A stretch of DNA of 15,854 bases, from assembly GCA_035693785.1 (NCBI GenBank), contig DASSFZ010000541.1, positions 1 through 15,854 on the forward strand, in the 5' to 3' direction. A program made the position numbers and the translations under genes. Position 1 is the first letter of the stretch. Each line of letters begins with the position of its first letter. Of this stretch, positions 1-6,874 are shown in pieces. Below the pieces are notes generated by a model. It did no database searches and had not been told where the DNA came from. It saw only the letters and a list, made by a program, of their open reading frames with translations. This stretch comes from DASSFZ01 sp035693785. GTDB lineage: Bacteria > Chloroflexota > Anaerolineae > Fen-1058.

Positions 1-387
1 ATGTTGGCCGAGTGTGACTACGTCGCGCTGACCGTGCCGCTCACGCCGGAGACGCACCACCTGATCGGAGAAGCCGAGCTGGAACGCATGAAGCCGGACG
101 CGGTGCTGATCAACGTCTCGCGCGGCGGCGTGATCGACGAAGCGGCGCTGGCCGAGGCGCTGCGCGCGGGAACGATTCGCGGTGCGGCACTCGACGTCTT
201 CGAGCAAGAGCCTCTGCCCGCTTCGAGCCCACTGTGGAGCTTGCCAAACGTGATCCTCAGCCCGCACGTGTCCGGCTTCACATTCTCGTACGACGAGCGC
301 GCGATGGCGCTGTTCGCCGAGAACCTCAGGCGCTACGTGAATGGCGAAGAGCTGCTGAACAGGGTTGACCTGCGAAGGGGATACTAA
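1..387 (+). CDS. D-2-hydroxyacid dehydrogenase, C-terminal part (5' end outside window)
   Basis: This is the second half of an NAD(P)-dependent D-isomer-specific 2-hydroxyacid dehydrogenase, which interconverts a 2-keto acid and a D-2-hydroxy acid in the cytoplasm. Seen in the 128 visible residues are the end of the nucleotide-binding domain (LTPETHHLIG), the VSRGGVID strand with the catalytic Arg at about residue 41, DVFEQEP with the catalytic Glu at about 70, and SPHVSG with the catalytic His at about 89. The family is usually 310-530 residues, so the ATG at the window edge is almost certainly internal and the true start lies upstream. Neither the N-terminal substrate domain nor any ACT domain is visible, and the protein ends soon after the last helix. 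It is therefore probably a short glyoxylate/hydroxypyruvate or phosphoglycerate dehydrogenase-like enzyme. The exact substrate cannot be told. Confidence 0.9.
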   Translation: MLAECDYVALTVPLTPETHHLIGEAELERMKPDAVLINVSRGGVIDEAALAEALRAGTIRGAALDVFEQEPLPASSPLWSLPNVILSPHVSGFTFSYDERAMALFAENLRRYVNGEELLNRVDLRRGY

Positions 388-434
388 GCCCACAGGCCAG
401 CTTGGGTCAAGCGCACGTTTTGAAAGTAGCGCCG

Positions 435-505
435 TTGACCACGCGGGACGCCCGGTTCATCATAAACCTGAAGGCCACTTCGAGAATGGAAGAACCGGAT
501 ATAAT
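435..505 (+). promoter_or_regulatory. Putative promoter -10 box for the SLC13 permease gene
   Basis: A perfect TATAAT lies at 500-505 in the gap between the dehydrogenase stop and the permease start. No good -35 box sits at 16-18 bases; the only TTGACC (435-440) is much too far away. A start site near 512 would give a leader of about 50 nt to the GTG at 563. It suggests the permease is transcribed separately from the dehydrogenase. The support is one hexamer only. Confidence 0.3.
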
Positions 506-562
506 CGCCGGCGGCGCAGAACCGGCTTGGAGCGTGGTATCTTGCCGATCGAGGATCTCAGC

Positions 563-2362
563 GTGACGCCATCCGGTATCCTATTGTTAGCGTTGCTCGG
601 CATTGCGGTGTTATTCTTCATCACCGAATGGCTACGAGCCGATCTGGTCGCACTGCTCCTGCTCGTCGCGCTCGGCGCAACCGGCATCCTCACCCAACAG
701 GAAGCGCTCTCCGGCTTCAGCCGATCCGCTGTCATCACCATCCTCGCCATCTTCATTCTCACCGCCGGCCTGGCGCGCACCGGCGCGACGCGTGCCCTGA
801 GCCGGCACTTGATGCGCTGGGGCGGGCGCGGCGAGTTGAGCCTGATCGTCGTTTTGATGACGGCCGGTGCGCTGCTGTCGCTCTTCATGAATAACATCGC
901 CGCGGCGGCGGTGCTGCTGCCGGTCGCCGTCGGCATTTCGCGCGAGCGCAAGATCAGTCCCTCGAAGTTGCTGATGCCGCTCGCCTTCGGCACGATCCTG
1001 GGCGGCATGGCGACACTGCTGACCACCTCGAACATCCTGGTCAGTGCGGCGCTGCGCGACGCAAATTATCCGGGATTCGGTCTGCTCGACTTCGCGCCGA
1101 TCGGCGTGCCCTTAGTGGTGGTGGGTATCCTGTATATGACCCTGATCGGCTACCGCTTGCTGCCGCGCCGCGCGCCCGCCGATTGGACGCGGTTGCTGAC
1201 GACCTCGCAGTTGCAGTTGGCCGAGGTATACGGCTTGGGCGAGCGCTGGGTGTGCGCTCACGTGCCGGAGACTTCGCCCCTGGCCGGACGCACGTTGTCC
1301 GAGGTGGGCCTGGGCCGTAAGCTCGGCGTCAACGTCGTTGCCGTGCTGCACCAGACCAAAGCGCGTCTCGCACCGCCGCCCACGGAGCGGTTGTGCGTGG
1401 GCGACGAGGTGTACGTGCAGGCGCGTGAGGAGCAGATCGGGGAGTTGCGCACGCGCGGCCTGGCGATAAGACCCGGACCCGCCTCGCTCGACCGGCTGAT
1501 GTCGGAGAAGGCCGGCCTGTTCGAGGTCGTGCTCGCGCCGCGCTCGGGCGCGGTGGGCAAGACGTTGCGCGCCATTCACTTCCGCGAGAAGTATGACCTG
1601 AGCGTGATTGCCATCTGGCGCAAAGGGCGTCCTCGGCGGGTCGGTATTGCCGACATCCCGCTGCAACTGGGTGACGCGCTTCTCGTGCTTGGGCCACGCG
1701 ATCGGGCGCGTGTCGTGCAGAGCGAAGGTGATTTCATCGTGCTGGCCGATACCGTCGATGAGAGCCTGCGCACAGCCCGGATGCCGTGGGCCATCGCGAT
1801 CATGGCGGTTACGATTGTCGTGGCCGCCGTGGGTGGGCTGCCGACCGGCGAGGCGATGCTGGCCGGCGCGCTGGCGATGGTGCTCACGGGCGCGCTGACC
1901 ATGGACGAAGCGTACCGGTCGATCGAATGGAAAAGCATTTTCCTGATCGCCGCGATGCTGCCAGTGGGGATCGCGATGACGAAGACGGGCGTGGCGAGTG
2001 TGCTGGGCGAGCGACTGGTCGCGCTGCTGGGTGGTCTGGGGCCGCTGGCTGTCGCCGGTGGGCTGCTGGCGATCGCGACACTGCTCACGCAGGTGACGAG
2101 CGGCCCGGCGGTCGCCGTGCTCCTCGCTCCGATCGCGATTCACGCCGCAGAAACGCTCCAGGTCAATCCGCGCGGACTTGCATTGGCAGTGGCCTATGGT
2201 TGTTCGCTGGCATTCATGACGCCGCTCGGTCACCCAGTCAACGTGCTGGTCATGGGGCCGGGGGGCTACAAGTTCAACGACTTCCTGCGAATCGGCACGC
2301 TGCTGACGCTCATCCTGATCGCGGTTATCATCCTGCTCTTATCCCTGGTACAAAACGGTTAG
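563..2362 (+). CDS. SLC13-family anion permease with two RCK_C (TrkA-C) domains
   Basis: This is an integral membrane permease of the divalent anion/sodium symporter (SLC13, ArsB/NhaD) superfamily; relatives carry sulfate, dicarboxylates or similar anions. The 599 residues show an N-terminal block of hydrophobic helices (about 4-200) with the FMNNIAAAAVLLP motif (108-120) and TTSN (154-157). A soluble insert (about 212-395) follows with two RCK_C-like domains, the second starting near FEVVLAPRSGAVGKTL. A second helix block (407-595) holds VTSGPAVAVLLAP (511-523) and TPLGHPVN followed by GPGGYKFNDFLRIG. RCK_C domains usually bind a small ligand and gate transport. I chose the GTG at 563 because GAGGA precedes it by 7 nt and the protein then begins MTPSG just before the first helix, as is usual here. 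An in-frame TTG at 542 with GGAG 9 nt upstream is the alternative; a start at 365 would overlap the previous gene. The substrate is unknown. Confidence 0.9.
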   Translation: MTPSGILLLALLGIAVLFFITEWLRADLVALLLLVALGATGILTQQEALSGFSRSAVITILAIFILTAGLARTGATRALSRHLMRWGGRGELSLIVVLMTAGALLSLFMNNIAAAAVLLPVAVGISRERKISPSKLLMPLAFGTILGGMATLLTTSNILVSAALRDANYPGFGLLDFAPIGVPLVVVGILYMTLIGYRLLPRRAPADWTRLLTTSQLQLAEVYGLGERWVCAHVPETSPLAGRTLSEVGLGRKLGVNVVAVLHQTKARLAPPPTERLCVGDEVYVQAREEQIGELRTRGLAIRPGPASLDRLMSEKAGLFEVVLAPRSGAVGKTLRAIHFREKYDLSVIAIWRKGRPRRVGIADIPLQLGDALLVLGPRDRARVVQSEGDFIVLADTVDESLRTARMPWAIAIMAVTIVVAAVGGLPTGEAMLAGALAMVLTGALTMDEAYRSIEWKSIFLIAAMLPVGIAMTKTGVASVLGERLVALLGGLGPLAVAGGLLAIATLLTQVTSGPAVAVLLAPIAIHAAETLQVNPRGLALAVAYGCSLAFMTPLGHPVNVLVMGPGGYKFNDFLRIGTLLTLILIAVIILLLSLVQNG

Positions 2363-2374
2363 CGGCGGGCCGGA

Positions 2375-2400
2375 GCAACGGTTCGTTGCCAGACCGTCTG
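2375..2400. terminator. Small inverted repeats between convergent genes
   Basis: A perfect 6-bp stem GCAACG/CGTTGC with a 3-nt loop (2375-2389) is followed at once by CAGAC-C-GTCTG (2390-2400). They sit in the 52-bp gap between the permease stop and the beta-helix gene stop, where a bidirectional terminator would be expected. There is no U tract on either side, so a role in termination is only a guess. Confidence 0.25.
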
Positions 2401-2414
2401 TGATTGCGACTGGC

Positions 2415-4409
2415 TCAGGGAGACGCTCGCAGCACAACCGGCAGATAGACGAGGTACGGCGCGATTGCGCGCGAGGTCAGTGTGTACACGCCTGTGACCC
2501 CCTCAACCGTCGTGGCGTGCAGGGTGTTGGTCAACGTCCCGCTATAGCCCTCCACCACAGTCACCACCAACTGCTGTATCCACACGCCACCCGGGGCCGT
2601 GATCAGGGGCGTCCAGGTGATAACGCCCGATGGCGTGACCTGACCAGGTAAGGTATCGGTGACAGTCGCGTGTAGCTCGGCATCCCCGGCATTGGTGATG
2701 ACCAGCGTGTAAGTCAATGGCAAGCCCGCTTCGACTGGGTCGGGATCAGCCCACTTGCTCATTATGAATGAAGGCATCACGGTGGCGGATGAAGTCGCAG
2801 TGAACACGCCGGAAGCGCCTTCCTGACTCGACACCTGAACAACGTTGGTCAGTGTGCCGCTGTACCCCACGGCAACGGTAACGCTAAATTGCTGCACCCA
2901 CACACCGCCAGGAGCCGTGATTGTGGGCGTCCAGGTCAGGATGCCGGTGGGTACAACTTGACTTGGCAAGAGATCGCTGATCGTCGCTGTGAGGCTCACG
3001 GCGCCTGTGTTCGTGACGCGGACGGTATAGGTCACTGGCGATCCGGCCGGGACTACGCTGGGGGTAACCTGCTTAGTCACGAGCAGGCCGATGGGGAGCT
3101 CGTCTGCTCCAAGGTCAGGCGCAGCGCCCATGGGCCGCGATTCACCGTCGATATCCCGACTCATCCCGGTGTCGACTCCTCGATTCAGCGCGGCCGAGCC
3201 AGCGGTCAGATGATAGCCATCGGTGTCGAACGCCGGAGTGCCGGTGATGTCGCTGGTCACGGCGATTATTCCTGCGCCGCCTGTGTTCGCGCCATTGTTG
3301 AACCACAGCACGCCGTTCAGATCGGCTCCATTGCCGGGAGCCGCCACGATTCCAGTCGCGTGCTCGACGATGATGGTGTTGGTCATCACCGCATAGCTCA
3401 GGCCGAACATGCCATCGTCGGTGGCATAGATGCCGCTGCCGTCGCCGCCGGTATTGCGAGCGATGGTGGTGTGGATCAGGAGCGGCAGGCAATCACGGCC
3501 GAAGATGCTGTCGAGATACAAGGCGCTGCCGGATGCCGACGCGTAGTTATCGGCGATGACGGTATTCAACATCAACGCGTCGCTGGAGGCCAGCAGGAGT
3601 CCGCCGCCGGTGACGGCACTGTTGGAGATGAAGAGGTTGTCGGTGAGGACGGGGGAACTGAATAAGAAGAGAGCGCCTCCACCACTGGTAATCGCCGTAT
3701 TGGCAGAGATCCGGTTGGCGTCCAAGGTCGCGGGGCTATTGTACAGATACACACCGCCTCCGTAGCGAGCCGTGTTTGAGGTAATGAGGTTGTGTTCGAC
3801 GCGCGGTTGGCTGGCGGCAGCGTACAGACCGCCGCCGGTGGGCGCGTTGTTGCCGAATACGCGATTCGCGCTGATCGTCGCTGTGGCAGTGATGATGTAG
3901 ATGCCGCCTCCATATCCAGTATAAGCGCTGAAGGCCATCGTATCGCCGCCGGTAATGCGCAGCCCTTCTATCGTCGGGCTGATGTCGCCGGTGATGAAGA
4001 GCACGCGGCCCTGACCCTGGGCATTGAGCAGGACGGGGTTTGCCTCCAGGTCCGGAATGCTCCAGTTGGCCGTCGTATAGCCGCCCCGGATGGTGACGGT
4101 CTTGCTGAGATAGACGGTCTGAGTCACACCGTCGCGTACCGACACGCCGGCGTAGTTGCCGGTGGCTACGCGAATCTCTGCTCCGGAGTCAGCTTGGTCG
4201 ACGGCATGCTGTATCGTGGCGCAAGGACTTGCCGAAACGGTGCAGTCGTTGGCGGTGTCACTGCCGCCTGACGCCACGTATAGGACTAGACCGGCGGCAA
4301 CCGCAGCAGGCACATCCACAGTTGAAGTGCTCAACGCTGACACGCTTGCCGCGCACAGCCCCAGCCCGAACGCCAGGGCGGTCGCGAGTCTGACTATGAA
4401 GTGTCTCAT
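2415..4409 (-). CDS. Secreted right-handed beta-helix protein with two DUF11 repeats
   Basis: This is a predicted exported surface or extracellular protein of 664 residues. A Sec signal peptide spans about residues 1-25 (MRHF, hydrophobic core, VSALS). Then comes a right-handed parallel beta-helix (about 45-395) built of short turns rich in GGG(I/V/L)Y and N-x-(I/F) pairs. It closes with RDIDGESRP and PDLGADELP near 418-438, the ending of the choice-of-anchor Q type. Two tandem DUF11 (CARDB/Ig-like) repeats follow, at about 443-546 and 548-650, nearly parallel in sequence (TAPGGVWVQQ against TAPGGVWIQQ). The C-terminus is YLVYLPVVLRASP, a hydrophobic-basic tail I associate with exported Chloroflexota proteins. 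Start choice: ATG at 4409 has AGGAG 7 nt upstream, while the upstream ATG at 4424 has no such site. The role could be adhesion or polysaccharide binding; no catalytic residues were recognised. Confidence 0.85.
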   Translation of the reverse strand: MRHFIVRLATALAFGLGLCAASVSALSTSTVDVPAAVAAGLVLYVASGGSDTANDCTVSASPCATIQHAVDQADSGAEIRVATGNYAGVSVRDGVTQTVYLSKTVTIRGGYTTANWSIPDLEANPVLLNAQGQGRVLFITGDISPTIEGLRITGGDTMAFSAYTGYGGGIYIITATATISANRVFGNNAPTGGGLYAAASQPRVEHNLITSNTARYGGGVYLYNSPATLDANRISANTAITSGGGALFLFSSPVLTDNLFISNSAVTGGGLLLASSDALMLNTVIADNYASASGSALYLDSIFGRDCLPLLIHTTIARNTGGDGSGIYATDDGMFGLSYAVMTNTIIVEHATGIVAAPGNGADLNGVLWFNNGANTGGAGIIAVTSDITGTPAFDTDGYHLTAGSAALNRGVDTGMSRDIDGESRPMGAAPDLGADELPIGLLVTKQVTPSVVPAGSPVTYTVRVTNTGAVSLTATISDLLPSQVVPTGILTWTPTITAPGGVWVQQFSVTVAVGYSGTLTNVVQVSSQEGASGVFTATSSATVMPSFIMSKWADPDPVEAGLPLTYTLVITNAGDAELHATVTDTLPGQVTPSGVITWTPLITAPGGVWIQQLVVTVVEGYSGTLTNTLHATTVEGVTGVYTLTSRAIAPYLVYLPVVLRASP

Positions 4410-4566
4410 CACTGAACTCCTCATCGACGAGAGGCGCTTCCGATTGAGTCAAACGTGTTCAGGGTTTGGCCCCCGCAGCCGCATCATGCACCGGTGCTCA
4501 TCTCTCGTAGGGCTTTCGCCTGCTTATCGCATCGCCTCAGCTTGCTGAATCAACATATGCACCAGT

Positions 4567-5004
4567 TTACCACTGCCGGAACGGACTGAACAGTCGCCCT
4601 CTCCGACACACTGCTAGCGCGTTGGCCCCCGACAAGTCCAAAATGAAATCAGTTATTGAATCGCCTTGTTCTGCAGTAACCAACGCCAAGTTAATGCCAG
4701 AAACTTCGTTGAAGCTGGGGCACGCACGCACCAATGAGGCCTCGACATTATATTGTGCTGGGCCCTTGTAGTCTATTGCAATGCCCAACGACTCGTACGA
4801 GAGAGTCAAATAGTAATCTACGGGAGCACTCTCCTCCGTAGGCGGGTCAAACGAAATGAATACCCGGGTCGAGGCGCCAGATTGCGCCAGAACCTGATCC
4901 CATGCGTAGCGCTTCCAATCAGAGGCGAAATGTTCGGAGAGCTGACGGGTTTGCCAATTATTGTAGTAACGGTGTTGCCCCTCGTCAACTAGATAGAACT
5001 TCAA
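4567..5004 (-). CDS. Hypothetical protein, possibly 5'-truncated
   Basis: I do not recognise this ORF. It gives up to 145 residues of well-balanced composition with aromatic-rich stretches (FYLVDEGQHRYYNNW, PVDYYLTLSYESLGIAIDYKG), no signal peptide, no membrane segment and a basic C-terminus (CRRGRLFSPFRQW). The only start in frame is a TTG at 5004, with no Shine-Dalgarno site: the bases before it are the U tract of the tRNA-Pro terminator. The frame stays open back through that hairpin to a TAA at 5053-5055. Either the gene is expressed by read-through from the tRNA promoter, or its original N-terminus has been lost. Base composition is AT-richer than the flanking genes. It may be a truncated acquired gene. 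Confidence 0.45.
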   Translation of the reverse strand: MKFYLVDEGQHRYYNNWQTRQLSEHFASDWKRYAWDQVLAQSGASTRVFISFDPPTEESAPVDYYLTLSYESLGIAIDYKGPAQYNVEASLVRACPSFNEVSGINLALVTAEQGDSITDFILDLSGANALAVCRRGRLFSPFRQW

Positions 5005-5005
5005 G

Positions 5006-5054
5006 AAAAAGACCGTATCATAAGCCTGACGATGGCCTGATAATACGGTCTTTT
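5006..5054 (-). terminator. Rho-independent terminator of tRNA-Pro
   Basis: A perfect 12-bp inverted repeat, ATACGGTCTTTT at 5043-5054 and AAAAGACCGTAT at 5007-5018, encloses a 24-nt loop with further pairing possible (GCC/GGC). Read on the minus strand the stem ends in TCTTTTT, a U tract, 2 nt beyond the tRNA 3' end. The plus-strand reading ends in TCTTTTA, so it may also work in that direction. Confidence 0.85.
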
Positions 5055-5056
5055 AG

Positions 5057-5131
5057 TCGGGGTGGTGGGATTTGAACCCACGGCCCCTACAACCCCATTG
5101 TAGTGCGCTAGCCGGACTGCGCTACACCCCG
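5057..5131 (-). tRNA. tRNA-Pro(GGG)
   Basis: The 75-nt minus-strand sequence folds into a full cloverleaf. The acceptor stem is CGGGGTG/CACCCCG with discriminator A. The D stem is GCGC/GCGC with a 10-nt loop holding GG. The anticodon stem is CTACA/TGTAG with 7-nt loop ATGGGGT (anticodon GGG at 5096-5094). The variable loop has 5 nt, and the T stem is GTGGG/CCCAC with loop TTCAAAT. The C1-G72 pair and A73 agree with bacterial tRNA-Pro. CCA is not encoded. A promoter lies 14 nt upstream and a terminator directly downstream, so this is a single-gene unit. Confidence 0.96.
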
Positions 5132-5145
5132 AACGAACTCTCGCG

Positions 5146-5174
5146 ATTATAACAGACGCGGCGCGAAGTGGCAA
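5146..5174 (-). promoter_or_regulatory. Sigma-70-type promoter of tRNA-Pro
   Basis: On the minus strand TTGCCA (5174-5169) and TATAAT (5151-5146) are separated by exactly 17 bp. The -10 box ends 14 nt before the first base of tRNA-Pro. This is the clearest housekeeping-type promoter in the window. Confidence 0.8.
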
Positions 5175-5182
5175 GCACGATA

Positions 5183-5590
5183 TTACCAGAGCGTTCTCAC
5201 GAACGACGATGCCTGAATAGACAGGTCGTTCGTAATCAGTTGCAGACCTAGCAATCGCGCGACTCCGGCGATGAGCCGATCGTGAAGCTCGCGCACATCG
5301 GGGATGAGCGCGGCGGCCTGAACGACGGCAAGGTTCAGGGGATACTCCCTGCAGTGAGAATGCTGGCTCATGTAATCAGCCGCATCGTGAAGTGTGGCCG
5401 TAATCCTGCCCTTTTCAGAAAGATAGAGCATTTCTGCCAAGACGAGTGAGGGAACGTAGATGATCGCGCCGCCTGACTCGGCTGAGTCGAAAACGGATTT
5501 GGCCCCTGCGCCCATCTTGCGCTTTTCGAGGCGCAGCACAAGGCCGACCGTATCCGTGACGAATTCAGTCGCAGGGGTAGCGCCGGTCAT
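5183..5590 (-). CDS. PIN-domain toxin (VapC-like ribonuclease)
   Basis: This 135-residue PIN-domain protein is most likely the toxin of a type II toxin-antitoxin pair, a Mg-dependent endoribonuclease that VapC relatives aim at tRNA or rRNA. The acidic residues expected of the fold are in order: D13 (VTDTVGLV), E53 (LVLAEMLYL), D104 (LHDRLIAGVA) and D122 (LITND). The family is typically 125-145 residues. I chose the ATG at 5590 because AGGAG lies 10 nt upstream and the N-terminus then matches PIN spacing; an ORF start at 5626 would extend further into the upstream gene. The start overlaps the upstream antitoxin gene by 26 nt, implying translational coupling. All catalytic acids are present, so it should be active. 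Confidence 0.85.
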   Translation of the reverse strand: MTGATPATEFVTDTVGLVLRLEKRKMGAGAKSVFDSAESGGAIIYVPSLVLAEMLYLSEKGRITATLHDAADYMSQHSHCREYPLNLAVVQAAALIPDVRELHDRLIAGVARLLGLQLITNDLSIQASSFVRTLW

Positions 5591-5807
5591 AATCCCTAAA
5601 CTCCTGGTCCAGATGCTCCTCCTCATCGCGGCTCATCTGCCGCAACTCGGCGTTCAACAAGGCCGATAGCAGCTCTTCCTCATACGCCTGCGGCTGGGTT
5701 GCTCGTTTGCGGACGAAATAGACAAAATCGGCAATCTCGGCCAGCATTTCCTCCGGCAAGCCCTTAATGCCCTCGACAATGATTTGCTCGTATGTTTGTG
5801 AAGTCAT
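5565..5807 (-). CDS. Putative antitoxin of the PIN toxin
   Basis: This small 80-residue acidic protein lies directly upstream of, and overlaps, the PIN toxin gene: the standard arrangement of antitoxin first. The N-terminal part (TYEQIIVEGIKGLPEEMLAEIADFVYFVRKRA) resembles short DUF2281-like antitoxins with a dimerising helix. The C-terminal half is highly charged (SRDEEEHLDQEFRDYDRR), as expected for a flexible toxin-wrapping tail. ATG at 5807 is preceded by GAGAGG 7 nt away; an upstream in-frame start at 5846 is less likely. A 9-bp near-palindrome GTGTAACAC (5854-5862) lies in the promoter region and could be an autoregulatory site, though it is too short to be sure. The assignment rests mainly on context. 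Confidence 0.75.
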   Translation of the reverse strand: MTSQTYEQIIVEGIKGLPEEMLAEIADFVYFVRKRATQPQAYEEELLSALLNAELRQMSRDEEEHLDQEFRDYDRRYPCD

Positions 5808-5882
5808 CGTGCAGCCTCTCTGATTGTGCGCCGAATCGCTCAACACGAATACAGTGTAACACAGATTCTATATTCGATCTTC

Positions 5883-5980
5883 AGACTTCGGAAGTCTTTA
5901 GGTGTCAGACTGCCTGCGGAACTACCGAAACCGTCGGCCACCTTCGCCTGCGAGAACAAGCCCTAAGACTTCCGAAGTCT
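5883..5980. repeat. Pair of palindromic repeats in inverted orientation
   Basis: AGACTTCGGAAGTCT at 5883-5897 and AGACTTCCGAAGTCT at 5966-5980 are each 15-nt palindromes with an odd centre. Their extensions (TTTAGG on the left, CCTA on the right) make the two copies a longer inverted repeat of about 19 bp around 65 nt. Each can form a 7-bp hairpin. They lie between the modB stop (5982) and the toxin-antitoxin promoter and could stop modAB transcription, but have no U tract. They look like a dispersed intergenic repeat. Confidence 0.7.
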
Positions 5981-5981
5981 C

Positions 5982-6797
5982 TTAACTCTCCCCCGGCAGC
6001 AGCGCCTTCACGACGATCAGCGACACGAAGGACAGCCCGATCAGGATGACGGACAGCGTGAGCGCCATGTCGAGGTCGATATGGAAGCCCAGGTAGATGG
6101 CGAGCGGCATGGTCTGCGTCTGCCCGACCAGACTCCCGGCGAAGAGGATCGTCGCGCCGAACTCGCCGAGCGCGCGCGCCCACGTCAGCACGCTGCCGCT
6201 GATCAGCGCCGTCCACGACAGCGGGACGACGACCGAGCGGAACACCTGCCAGGCGTTCGCGCCGTCGATCATCGCCGCCGACTTCAGTTCGGCGTCGACG
6301 CCGGCGAAGCCGATCGCGGCAGACTTGATGTAAAACGGCGCGGCGACGAACATCTGTGCCATGACGACGGCGAGCGGCGTGAAGGCGATGCGGATGCCCG
6401 CCGCTTCGAGCGCGGCGCCGAGCAGTCCCAGCCGCCCGAACGTCAGCAGCAGCGCGATGCCCGCGACCGACGGCGGCAGGACGGTCGGCAGATCGACAAG
6501 CGTATCGATCGCGCGGTGGAAACGGATGTGCGGGCGTGACAGGAGCTGCGCGACGGGCGTGCCGAGTATGATGGTGAGGGCGACGGTGATCAGCGTCGTC
6601 CGCAGGCTCAGGCCGATTGCTTGCAGAACCTGCTCGTCGCGCAGGCTGGCGAGCAACTGCTCAGGCTCGGCGCGCAGGAGCAAGGCGACGATCGGCAGCA
6701 TGAAGAAGGCGAGCAGCGGCAGGCTAAGCAGCCGCCACAGGCCAGGCGGCCGGCGGATCGGGCGTATCGGTGAAGGTGGGCCTGCTGGCACGGACAT
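5982..6797 (-). CDS. modB: Molybdate ABC transporter permease ModB
   Basis: This is the membrane subunit of the molybdate importer; it pairs as a dimer with ATPase ModC and receives molybdate from ModA. The 271 residues show about six hydrophobic helices (about 22-42, 63-85, 100-122, 140-163, 195-218, 245-266). The ABC permease EAA-loop motif is DGANAWQVFRSVVVPL at 178-193, and the ModB-typical ARALGEFGAT follows at 207-216. Length is slightly above the usual 220-240 because of a Pro-rich N-terminal stretch. I chose the ATG at 6797 although AAGGAG is only 3 nt upstream. A GTG at 6791 has the same site at 9 nt and is a good alternative; a TTG at 6827 has none. It is downstream of modA on the same strand with a 77-bp gap containing a repeat. 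No modC follows; a toxin-antitoxin pair comes next. Confidence 0.92.
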   Translation of the reverse strand: MSVPAGPPSPIRPIRRPPGLWRLLSLPLLAFFMLPIVALLLRAEPEQLLASLRDEQVLQAIGLSLRTTLITVALTIILGTPVAQLLSRPHIRFHRAIDTLVDLPTVLPPSVAGIALLLTFGRLGLLGAALEAAGIRIAFTPLAVVMAQMFVAAPFYIKSAAIGFAGVDAELKSAAMIDGANAWQVFRSVVVPLSWTALISGSVLTWARALGEFGATILFAGSLVGQTQTMPLAIYLGFHIDLDMALTLSVILIGLSFVSLIVVKALLPGES

Positions 6798-6814
6798 CCG
6801 CTCCTTAATCCAAT

Positions 6815-6836
6815 CTCCAAAGCTCAAAGTTCAAAG
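6815..6836. repeat. CAAA-rich intergenic repeat, copy 1
   Basis: The segment has the pattern CTCCAAAGCTCAAAGTTCAAAG between modA and modB. A closely related segment with CTCCAAACTCCAAAGTTCAAA lies at 10774-10795 after the serine hydrolase gene, in the same orientation. Internally it is a tandem of CTCCAAA/CTCAAA units. Its function is unknown; it stands out by composition in an otherwise high-GC region. Confidence 0.5.
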
Positions 6837-6874
6837 GTTGGAGAAGGCTCACGCATCAGTTCGGGTATCGGCAG

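Noticed and set aside
365..562. N-terminal extension of the permease back to a TTG at 365
   Set aside because: It would overlap the dehydrogenase, contains a TATAAT box, and its translation is Arg-rich and unlike the family.
1112..2233. Long minus-strand ORF (373 codons) opposite the SLC13 permease
   Set aside because: It is rich in His, Arg and Gln with no recognisable domain, and is fully antisense to a convincing permease. It is an artefact of high GC.
2889..3665. Plus-strand ORF inside the beta-helix gene
   Set aside because: It is antisense to a repeat protein with a signal peptide and known domains; no domain or ribosome site supports it.
5057..5131. tRNA-Pro as attachment site of an integrated element
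   Set aside because: No integrase and no second copy of the tRNA 3' end are present in the window.
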